DNA of 11,470 nucleotides from Phycisphaera sp. (GTDB taxonomy: Bacteria; Planctomycetota; Phycisphaerae; Phycisphaerales; Phycisphaeraceae). Of the stretch, positions 1 to 5,697 are shown piece by piece (position 1 is the first letter of the stretch; every line of letters begins with the position of its first letter). The position numbers and the translations under genes were made by a program. The notes beneath the pieces are model-generated. The model was given only the letters and a program-made list of their open reading frames with translations, was not told the DNA's origin and made no database searches. Location: assembly GCA_029287335.1 (NCBI GenBank), contig JARFRI010000338.1, positions 1-11,470 on the forward strand, in the 5' to 3' direction.

Positions 1-321
1 GGCAAGAGCGAAGAACAGCTCAAAGACGAGAACATCGACTACAAGAAGGGTGCGTTCCCGTTCATGGCCAACGGCCGAGCACGCGCCAACGACGACACCG
101 AGGGCTGGGTCAAGGTCCTCGCCGACGCAGTGACCGACCGGGTTTTGGGCGTACACATTATCGGCGACAGTGCCGGCGACCTGATCGCGGAGTGTGCCAC
201 GGCCATGGCCTTCGCCGCGTCCAGCGAAGACATCGCCCGGGCCTGCCACGCCCACCCGACGCTCAGCGAAGCGGTGAAGGAAGCGGCGTTGGGCGTCGCT
301 GGCCGATCGATCCACATTTAA
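1..321 (+). CDS. lpdA: Dihydrolipoamide dehydrogenase (E3), C-terminal part
   Basis: The gene is cut by the left edge and only its last 106 codons are present; the stop is TAA at 319-321. The readable part is the dimerisation domain of a class I flavin disulfide reductase. It carries the family signature HAHPTLSEA near the C-terminus. The second His (codon 253-255) and the Glu five residues later (268-270) are the catalytic dyad that, in this family, completes the active site of the partner subunit in the dimer. The stretch [16 protein letters not shown] also fits this domain. In the family the enzyme reoxidises lipoyl groups of 2-oxoacid dehydrogenase or glycine cleavage complexes with NAD+ in the cytoplasm. 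The redox-active CxxxxC motif and the FAD and NAD domains lie outside the window, so a mercuric or glutathione reductase relative cannot be fully excluded, but the HPTLSE context favours E3. A 90-base gap separates it from the next gene, which is unrelated in function. Confidence 0.9.
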   Translation, partial: GKSEEQLKDENIDYKKGAFPFMANGRARANDDTEGWVKVLADAVTDRVLGVHIIGDSAGDLIAECATAMAFAASSEDIARACHAHPTLSEAVKEAALGVAGRSIHI

Positions 322-411
322 TGCGTGTCGATGACGTGTCTACGACGCGTTTGGAGGCACTTTGTAATCGATGCTTCGTCGAGGCATCCTTAAGGCCTAG
401 GGAGTCAGACC

Positions 412-1359
412 ATGACCAGTGAAATCACACGCCGAGGGGTACTCTTGAGCGGGGCGGTTGCGTCGGCCGCGATGCTGGGGGCAAGCACCGTTTCGGCCCA
501 AGAATCCGACGATCCCGTCATCGTGCTCCCAACTATGAAAAACCGCTACCTGCTGTCGTGCAAGCTCGGCATGATCACCAAGAAGGGGCCCGGCGGCGAG
601 GAACTCTCACTGGCCGACCGCCTGACGCTCGCGAAGCAAGCGGGCTTCGATGGTGTCGATCTTGATGAAGCCGGCAACTTCACCCCCGAACAAGCGCGCG
701 CGGCCGTGGCCGAGTCCGGCGTGTTCGTCCACAACGCGATCAATCACGATCACTGGAAAAAGCGTTTCACCAGCGCCAACGAGGCCGACCGCAAGCAGGC
801 ACTTAAAAACCTTGAACACTGCATCCGCGTCAGCCACGCCGCCGGTGGCAGCGGCGTCCTCATCGTTGTTGGCAGCGGCAACGATGGCCCGGAAGATGTG
901 ATCGTCGAGCGCTCGATCGCCGCGATCAAAAAAGCCATCCCACTCGCCGCAGCGCTGGGCCAACGCATCCTCTTTGAGAACGTCTGGAGCAAGATGTTCT
1001 ACGACCACGACGCGGGTCCGGAGCAGTCCGCCGACCGCTGGGCCGCCTTCGTCGATGCCTTCGACAGCCCGTGGGTCGGGATGTACCACGACATCGGCAA
1101 TCACTGGAAGTACGGCAACCCCGGCGACTGGATCCGCACCTTCGGCCCGCGAGCGGTCAAATTCGATATGAAGGGGTTCAGCCGAGCCAAAAACGCCTGG
1201 GCAGATATCGGCGAGGGTGATCTCCCGTGGGACGATGTGCGTAAGGCTTTGGACGAGGTCGGATTCACTGGCTGGTTCACCGCAGAGACCGGCGGCGGGG
1301 GGCTGGACCGGCTTAAGACCGTCCGCCAGCAGATGGCCCAGGTGCTGGGCGTAGGATGA
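412..1359 (+). CDS. Tat-exported sugar isomerase/epimerase-like TIM barrel
   Basis: The protein has 315 residues and belongs to the xylose-isomerase-like TIM-barrel superfamily (AP_endonuc_2 type), whose members isomerise or epimerise sugars, hydroxypyruvate or inososes with a divalent metal. Residues 1-29 look like a Tat signal: twin Arg in EITRRGVLLSG, an Ala-rich hydrophobic core and VSAQ at the likely cleavage site. This places it in the periplasm. Probable metal or catalytic positions are E189 (LFENVW), H226/D227 (MYHDIGNH), D252/K254 (VKFDMKG) and E292 (FTAETGGGG). The third site has Asp where many relatives have His (HxKD). The start ATG has AGGGAG at 399-404, seven bases upstream. A TGTAAT at 363-368 resembles a -10 box but lacks a convincing -35. 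It lies 96 bases before the oxidoreductase gene with no terminator between, so co-transcription is likely. Substrate is unknown; 'sugar phosphate isomerase' would be a family label only. Confidence 0.85.
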   Translation: MTSEITRRGVLLSGAVASAAMLGASTVSAQESDDPVIVLPTMKNRYLLSCKLGMITKKGPGGEELSLADRLTLAKQAGFDGVDLDEAGNFTPEQARAAVAESGVFVHNAINHDHWKKRFTSANEADRKQALKNLEHCIRVSHAAGGSGVLIVVGSGNDGPEDVIVERSIAAIKKAIPLAAALGQRILFENVWSKMFYDHDAGPEQSADRWAAFVDAFDSPWVGMYHDIGNHWKYGNPGDWIRTFGPRAVKFDMKGFSRAKNAWADIGEGDLPWDDVRKALDEVGFTGWFTAETGGGGLDRLKTVRQQMAQVLGVG

Positions 1360-1455
1360 TAAACTATTGAACTCTATTTCAGAGGGAGGGCGTGGCAGAC
1401 CATTGCCATGCAAGCAACCAGGGCATTTCAGGCCCGCTAATAAGGACTCGATTTG

Positions 1456-2829
1456 ATGAGCGATACGAAATTACACGAACTGTCCCGCCGATCCTTTGTA
1501 AAGACCGGCGCTGCTGGCCTGGCCGCAACGGCTGCCGCGGCAAACCTCGGGCTGCTGAGCTCCACTGCCTTTGCACAGTCCGGCGACAAGGTCCTGGGTC
1601 TGGGCATCGTCGGCTGCGGCGGACGCGGCACCGGCGCACTAGGCAACTGTCTCAAGGCCGCTGAAGAGCTGGGCCTAAAGGTCAAGCTCGTCGCCGTCGC
1701 GGACATCGCTGCCGACCGCACCGAGCGCACCAAGAAAGCCATCGAGTCCTCTTGGGGCGCCAAGGGTGGCTATGGCGTCACCGACGAGACCACCTTCGTC
1801 GGCATGGACGCTTACAAGAAGCTCTGTGCCCACCCCGATGTCGACATCGTCGTGCAGACCACCCCGCCCGGCCTCCGCTATCTCACCCTGCGTGAAGCGG
1901 TCAACAACGGCAAACACTCCTTCGTCGAAAAGCCCGTCTGCGTCGATTCCGACACCTACCGCCACGTCATCGCCTCCGGTGAGATCGCGAAGCAAAACGG
2001 CTTGGCCATCGTCACCGGCACCCAGTACCGCCGCGAAAACTCCTACGCCGACGCCATCAAGCACCTGCAAGACGGCGTCATCGGCGACATCACCGCCAGC
2101 TACCAGTACTACTGCTCCTCGACGCAGTGGCACCTGGGCGATGGCGGCGAAACCAAGTGGGACCCGATGACCTACCAGATGCGAAACTGGCCCTACTTCC
2201 CCTGGCTGTCGGGCGACCTCATCGCTGAGCAGTCCATCCACAACATCGATGCCATCAACTGGTCCATGGGCGGACCGCCGATCAAGGCCTATGCCTCCGG
2301 CGGACGCATCGCGCGGACACAGCCCGAGTACGGCACGATCTACGACCACTTCGATGTCCACTTCGAATGGGAAAACGGCGTGAAGTCCGCCTTCATGGGC
2401 CGGCACTTCGAAGGCGCGACCAACAAGGTCGAGAACCGATGGATCGGCACCAAGGGCACCATGGACCTGCGACCCAACCCCGGCCGAACCGCATGGATCG
2501 CCCGAGGCCACGACGGCACGACCGTTCTCGCACGCAACACCGGCCGAGAGGACAACAACCAGCCCTACGTCGAAGAGCACAAGGCCCTGATCGCTGGCAT
2601 CACCAACAACGCCCCGATCATGGAGATCCAGGGCGTCGCCGACTCGTCGCTGACCTGTATCCTCGGCCGAGAAGCCGCGTATTCCGGCAAGGAACTCGAG
2701 TTCAAGTTCCTCGCGGAAACCGCCAAGCTCAAGCTCCGCCCCGAAGGCATGGACGACGGCCCCAAGGCCGGCCCAGCCAACCTGCCCTACCCCGATGTCC
2801 GCAAGCCCGGCTCCTACAAAGTCGTGTAG
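1456..2829 (+). CDS. Tat-exported Gfo/Idh/MocA family oxidoreductase
   Basis: The product has 457 residues. Residues 1-42 form a classic Tat signal with SRRSFVK, a hydrophobic Ala-rich stretch and a probable AFA-Q cleavage site after residue 40. The Rossmann nucleotide-binding motif GIVGCGGRG is at 50-58. The family motif EKP (158-160) follows strand 5, and EQSIHNIDAINW (258-269) carries the His/Asp pair (H262, D265) expected around the substrate. The C-terminal part is the usual alpha/beta Gfo/Idh domain. Known members oxidise or reduce hydroxyls of sugars, cyclitols or glycosides with NAD(P). I chose ATG 1456 over the TTG at 1453 because AAGGA at 1442-1446 stands nine bases from the ATG. 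The gene follows the TIM-barrel gene and ends just before a strong terminator. A Tat-exported member must carry its cofactor through the membrane bound, as Zymomonas glucose-fructose oxidoreductase does. The exact substrate is not readable. Confidence 0.9.
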   Translation: MSDTKLHELSRRSFVKTGAAGLAATAAAANLGLLSSTAFAQSGDKVLGLGIVGCGGRGTGALGNCLKAAEELGLKVKLVAVADIAADRTERTKKAIESSWGAKGGYGVTDETTFVGMDAYKKLCAHPDVDIVVQTTPPGLRYLTLREAVNNGKHSFVEKPVCVDSDTYRHVIASGEIAKQNGLAIVTGTQYRRENSYADAIKHLQDGVIGDITASYQYYCSSTQWHLGDGGETKWDPMTYQMRNWPYFPWLSGDLIAEQSIHNIDAINWSMGGPPIKAYASGGRIARTQPEYGTIYDHFDVHFEWENGVKSAFMGRHFEGATNKVENRWIGTKGTMDLRPNPGRTAWIARGHDGTTVLARNTGREDNNQPYVEEHKALIAGITNNAPIMEIQGVADSSLTCILGREAAYSGKELEFKFLAETAKLKLRPEGMDDGPKAGPANLPYPDVRKPGSYKVV

Positions 2830-2858
2830 GCATACGACCCACAATGCAAACAAAAAAG

Positions 2859-2885
2859 AAGCCCACGCTGTCCCAGCGTGGGCTT
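2859..2885. terminator. Bidirectional intrinsic terminator
   Basis: A perfect 12-bp stem (left arm 2859-2870, AAGCCCACGCTG; right arm 2874-2885) closes a 3-base loop, TCC. On the + strand it is followed by TTTCTTTTA-type sequence, and on the - strand the complement of AAAAAAG at 2852-2858 gives a U-rich tail. It stands between two convergent genes, 30 bases after the oxidoreductase stop and 27 bases beyond the stop of the minus-strand TIM-barrel gene, so it can end both transcripts. Confidence 0.93.
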
Positions 2886-2912
2886 TCTTTTAGCTTCGAT
2901 AAATGCAACCCA

Positions 2913-3833
2913 TCACACCTCAAAATCATCCGCCTTGCGGTAGGCGGCGATGCATTTCTTTTCGCCTTCGATGCCGCCGACGCTGTGGCCGTGCTCCATG
3001 CCGATGACGCCTTCGTAGCCCTTCTTGTAGAGGTGCTTGAAGATGTTCTGGTAATTGATCTCGCCGGAGTACGGCTCTTTGCGACCCGGGTTGTCGCCGA
3101 CCTGGAAGTAGGCGATCTCGTCCCAGGCCATATCGATGTTGGGGATGAGGTTGCCTTCGGAAATCTGCTGGTGGTACAGGTCGTCGAGGATCTTGCAGCT
3201 CGGGCTGTTGACGCCTCGACAGATCATGTACGACTGGGGGATCTGCTGCAGGAACAAGCCGGGGTGGTTGGCCCACCAGTTCAAAGGCTCGAGCACCATG
3301 ACCAGGCCGGTTGTTTCGCAGACTTCGGACAGCGCCCGCAGGTTGTCGATGACGTTGGCGGTCTGGTAGTCCATGTGCATTTTTTGCGTGACTTTGCCCG
3401 GCACGACGGTGGTCCACTTTGCGCCGACGCGCTTGGCGACATCGAGCATCTCGGTCATGCGGCTGGTGAGCTTGTCGCGCGTGTCCTTGTCGGCGCTCGG
3501 GGCCATGTCGGCAGAGACCGAGACGAACACACCCATCGTCATGCCGTTGTCAGCCAGCTTCTTGCCGATTTTTTCTTGCATCTCTGGCTTCTGACGCGGC
3601 AAGCCGTTGTCTTCCCAGCCGGTGAAGCCTTGGTCGGCGGCGAACTGGATCTGGTCCAGGTAGTCGTTGCCGGCGTGGGCCTTGAACTGGCCGGGGCTGG
3701 GGGCGTACTTGAGCTTGAACTTGCCGCCGTGGTCCTTGGCCTTGTCGGCATGGTCGTCGGCGACTGCAGCGGTGGTCGCGGCGAGTGCTGCGGCAGCGGC
3801 TGCGCCAGTGGTCAGGAATTCGCGTCGTTTCAT
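2913..3833 (-). CDS. Tat-exported hydroxypyruvate isomerase-like TIM barrel
   Basis: The product has 306 residues and resembles the hydroxypyruvate isomerase (Hyi) branch of the xylose-isomerase-like superfamily. Residues 1-26 are a Tat-type signal (KRREFLTTG, then a run of Ala ending in AVADD). Diagnostic Hyi-like blocks are VMVLEPLN (E182), KILDDLYHQQISEGNLI (D218, H221), FQVGDNPGRKEPYSGEINY (Q244) and IGMEHGHS (E280); E182, D218, Q244 and E280 are the probable metal ligands. An upstream ATG at 3929 would add 32 residues translated from the REP-like repeat. I reject it because the ATG at 3833 has GAAGGA (complement of 3842-3847) eight bases upstream and places the Tat motif at the very N-terminus. 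The gene lies 149 bases downstream of the MFS gene on the same strand and ends at the bidirectional terminator. True hydroxypyruvate isomerases are cytoplasmic, so an exported protein probably acts on another substrate. Confidence 0.87.
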   Translation of the reverse strand: MKRREFLTTGAAAAAALAATTAAVADDHADKAKDHGGKFKLKYAPSPGQFKAHAGNDYLDQIQFAADQGFTGWEDNGLPRQKPEMQEKIGKKLADNGMTMGVFVSVSADMAPSADKDTRDKLTSRMTEMLDVAKRVGAKWTTVVPGKVTQKMHMDYQTANVIDNLRALSEVCETTGLVMVLEPLNWWANHPGLFLQQIPQSYMICRGVNSPSCKILDDLYHQQISEGNLIPNIDMAWDEIAYFQVGDNPGRKEPYSGEINYQNIFKHLYKKGYEGVIGMEHGHSVGGIEGEKKCIAAYRKADDFEV

Positions 3834-3841
3834 GGGGGTGG

Positions 3842-3847
3842 TCCTTC
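3842..3847 (-). promoter_or_regulatory. Ribosome binding site fixing the TIM-barrel start
   Basis: On the minus strand this reads GAAGGA, eight bases before the ATG at 3833. No comparable site precedes the alternative ATG at 3929, so it decides the start in favour of the shorter protein. Confidence 0.7.
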
Positions 3848-3876
3848 GTGTTTCAGGTCGTGTGAAATTGGTTGGT

Positions 3877-3955
3877 GTGTAGCGGGCGACGCACAGCGTC
3901 CCGTTGGCTTGATTCTTCACGATTCGCACGGGACGCCGCGCGTCGCCCGCTACAC
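3877..3955. repeat. Inverted pair of REP-like elements (BIME-like)
   Basis: Two 28-base arms, 3877-3904 and 3928-3955, are inverted copies with 26 of 28 positions complementary, around a 23-base centre. Each arm also folds alone: GTAG (3879-3882), stem CGGG, a 2-base bulge CG, stem ACGC, a 3-base loop, then GCGT and CCCG (ending at 3903). The second unit, on the minus strand, starts with GTAG at 3953-3950 and has the same stem and bulge. The only differences between arms are in the 3-base loops. A GTAG tetranucleotide followed by a bulged palindrome is the known form of REP elements moved by RAYT (TnpA-REP) transposases. On minus-strand RNA both mismatches become G-U pairs, so the whole 28-bp stem can close. 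The element sits between the MFS gene and the TIM-barrel gene and may affect mRNA stability or read-through. No RAYT gene is in the window. Confidence 0.75.
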
Positions 3956-3982
3956 GTTAAGGAATCAATGATGCCGTGTGCA

Positions 3983-5425
3983 TTACGCCGGCGCTTCTTC
4001 GGGCAGGGCCTCGGCCGCTTCGGTGACGCCGACGTCATCGCGTTTGACCTTGTCCCAGAAGAAGACGGTGAAGATGACCAGGATGGCCAGCGCCATGCCC
4101 GCAGGGAAATACCAGTAATTTTTCCACTCGGTCATGGTCGTGCTGATGAGCGTTGGGTCGATGCCCTCGGGGTATCCCTTGCCGAACATGCCGAGCATTT
4201 GTTCGATGAAGCTCGGCGCCTCCGCGCCGACGTTGGCTTGCTTGATGGCTTCGACCAGTTCGCCCGAAGGCGCGACGCCATAGGTCGTGCCATCGACGAC
4301 AGCGGTGTTGGGCAGTTTCGGCCCGCCAAATGGCAGCGAGCCGCCAAAGGCCATGCGGAAGCCGATGAACATCCCCAGGCCCTGGGTGAGGAAGACCAGC
4401 AGGGATTGTGCCTGTCCACGGATTTCGGCGGGTGCTTTTTTGTCGGTGTAAATGAAGCCGGTGACAAAGAAGAAGTCGTAGCAGATGCCGTGCAGCGCGA
4501 CGCCCAGGAGCAGCATCCACATGACTTGGTCGGGCGCGCCCATGGCAAAGAGCGCGTATCGCGCGACCCAGCAGGCCATGCCGATCATGAGCATGACCTT
4601 GACGCCGAGCTTACGGAAGAAGAACGGGATCAGGAGCATGAAGAAGATCTCGGACATTTGCCCGAGTGTCATCGCGGAGGCGGACTGGGTGAAGCCCGCC
4701 GCGCCGAGGAACGGCGCGGTCTGTGCGTAGTAGTAGGCCAGCGGGATACAGATCAGGAACGAGCAGACCGAGAAGACGAGGAAGGGCGGCTGCTTGAGCA
4801 GCTTGAACGCGTCGAGCATCAGCAGCGAGCCGATGTTGACCGGCGTGCCCTTGGCCGGGGGCGGGGTGGTCGGGAGGGTGAACACGTACAGGCCAAGCGC
4901 CAAGCTACTGACCGCGCCGACCCAGAAAATATTGAGTGAGGCGGACCAGCCCGCGATGCCCACGCCCAGACCGGCGACGATCCAGCCGATGGTGCCCCAC
5001 ACGCGGGCTTTGGGAAACAGCTCTTGGGGCAGGTGTGTGAACACGATCGAGTTGCCCAGGCCAAGCGTCGGCATGTAGCAGAGCATGTACGCGATCATGA
5101 GCCAGACGATGAGTCCGCCCTGATCTGCGCCTTGCGGCGCGAGGACCGCGACGACGCACATGATCACGCCGCCGATGAGCATGAGCACGCCGAAGACTTT
5201 TTCGGACGGGAACAAGCGGTCGGCAATCAGGCCAAGAAACAGCGGGGCGAAGATCGCCGCGATCGGAGCGCTCTCGTAGGCCCCGCCGATAAAGTCGCCC
5301 AGTCCGTTGGAGCCCATGGCCAGGCCGAGCGTTGCGAACCACGACCCCCAGACAAAGAACTGCAAAAACATCATGACGCTCAGTCGGCTGAGCACGGCTT
5401 GGGGTTTCGTATCAAGGCTGGACAT
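3983..5425 (-). CDS. MFS transporter, nucleoside:H+ symporter-like family
   Basis: The 480-residue protein has about twelve hydrophobic segments and reads as a major facilitator of the NupG/XapB-like group (Nuc_H_symport). The N-terminal block LSVMMFLQFFVWGSWFATLG is typical of that group, and TM2 ends in LFLGLIADRLFPSEKVFG, the loop 2-3 region of MFS proteins. Between TM11 and TM12 there is an unusually long hydrophilic stretch of roughly 70 residues with no obvious motif. Family members bring nucleosides into the cytoplasm with protons, but in planctomycetes such proteins often neighbour sugar-processing genes, so the substrate here may be a sugar or sugar derivative; this is inference. The start ATG at 5425 is supported by AGGAG (complement of 5435-5439) nine bases upstream. 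The Tat-exported TIM barrel follows on the same strand after the REP-like pair, so the two may share a transcript. Confidence 0.87.
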   Translation of the reverse strand: MSSLDTKPQAVLSRLSVMMFLQFFVWGSWFATLGLAMGSNGLGDFIGGAYESAPIAAIFAPLFLGLIADRLFPSEKVFGVLMLIGGVIMCVVAVLAPQGADQGGLIVWLMIAYMLCYMPTLGLGNSIVFTHLPQELFPKARVWGTIGWIVAGLGVGIAGWSASLNIFWVGAVSSLALGLYVFTLPTTPPPAKGTPVNIGSLLMLDAFKLLKQPPFLVFSVCSFLICIPLAYYYAQTAPFLGAAGFTQSASAMTLGQMSEIFFMLLIPFFFRKLGVKVMLMIGMACWVARYALFAMGAPDQVMWMLLLGVALHGICYDFFFVTGFIYTDKKAPAEIRGQAQSLLVFLTQGLGMFIGFRMAFGGSLPFGGPKLPNTAVVDGTTYGVAPSGELVEAIKQANVGAEAPSFIEQMLGMFGKGYPEGIDPTLISTTMTEWKNYWYFPAGMALAILVIFTVFFWDKVKRDDVGVTEAAEALPEEAPA

Positions 5426-5451
5426 GTTGCGTGGCTCCTGAATGGTTCGTT

Positions 5452-5467
5452 GAGGGATGAATCCCTC
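5452..5467 (-). other. Small hairpin in leader of MFS gene
   Basis: GAGGGA (5452-5457) and TCCCTC (5462-5467) form a 6-bp stem with a 4-base loop, 27 bases upstream of the MFS start. There is no U-tract after it on the minus strand, so it is not a terminator. It could influence the leader, or be chance. Confidence 0.3.
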
Positions 5468-5478
5468 CTTCGGCGATG

Positions 5479-5484
5479 AATATA
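5479..5484 (-). promoter_or_regulatory. Possible -10 box for MFS gene
   Basis: On the minus strand this reads TATATT, five of six matches to TATAAT. No convincing -35 is seen at 16-18 bases. It would give a leader of about 45 bases that includes the small hairpin at 5452-5467. Confidence 0.28.
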
Positions 5485-5582
5485 GCCCAACTCGTGGCTT
5501 GGCGTGGTCGTTGTGTGACGCCTGTGCCGGTTGTAACGGTCGCGATTAGTTGGCGAATCGACTCACTTCGCTGGCAGGAATG

Positions 5583-5591
5583 TGCGATAAT
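5583..5591 (+). promoter_or_regulatory. Possible extended -10 promoter for the kinase
   Basis: TGCGATAAT is an extended -10 form (TGn plus five of six matches to TATAAT). The -35 region is poor. Transcription would begin near 5598, giving a leader of about 100 bases if translation starts at 5698. Confidence 0.33.
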
Positions 5592-5609
5592 GAATAAGGT
5601 CTAACCATT

Positions 5610-5630
5610 GGCCGGTATCGATCGCCGGCC
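5610..5630 (+). other. GC-rich leader hairpin before kinase start
   Basis: GGCCGG (5610-5615) and CCGGCC (5625-5630) form a 6-bp all-GC stem around a 9-base loop, directly after a TTG at 5608 that could otherwise begin the reading frame. Such a stem would hinder initiation at that TTG. It therefore favours the ATG at 5698 and makes this a structured leader. No known riboswitch is recognised. Confidence 0.4.
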
Positions 5631-5697
5631 GCCCACCTGTTTAAGCCCGAGCAAGGCCCACACGCCTCACCGCCCGGCAACAAGCCCACCAAGCGTC

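Noticed and set aside
370..388. Imperfect palindrome GATGC/GCATC after the dihydrolipoamide dehydrogenase gene
   Set aside because: It has a 5-bp stem and no T-run, so I do not call it a terminator.
1408..1440. Ten-codon mini-ORF before the oxidoreductase gene
   Set aside because: The nearest ribosome-like site is too far upstream and no leader-peptide pattern is seen. A start this short is likely chance.
1675..2853. Minus-strand open frame of 392 codons
   Set aside because: It is fully antisense to the clear Gfo/Idh/MocA gene. Its Gly/Val-rich sequence is typical of the antisense frame of a GC-rich gene.
3834..3929. N-terminal extension of 32 residues for the TIM-barrel protein
   Set aside because: It would be translated from the REP-like repeat and bury the Tat motif inside the protein. 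The ATG at 3833 has its own good ribosome site.
2367..3971. Long + strand open frame of 534 codons
   Set aside because: It overlaps the end of the oxidoreductase gene in another frame, runs through the terminator and lies antisense to the TIM-barrel gene. It has no recognisable domain and is a GC-rich shadow.
3872..4939. + strand open frame of 355 codons starting in the REP-like region
   Set aside because: It is antisense to the MFS gene and rich in charged residues, as expected for the reverse of membrane segments.
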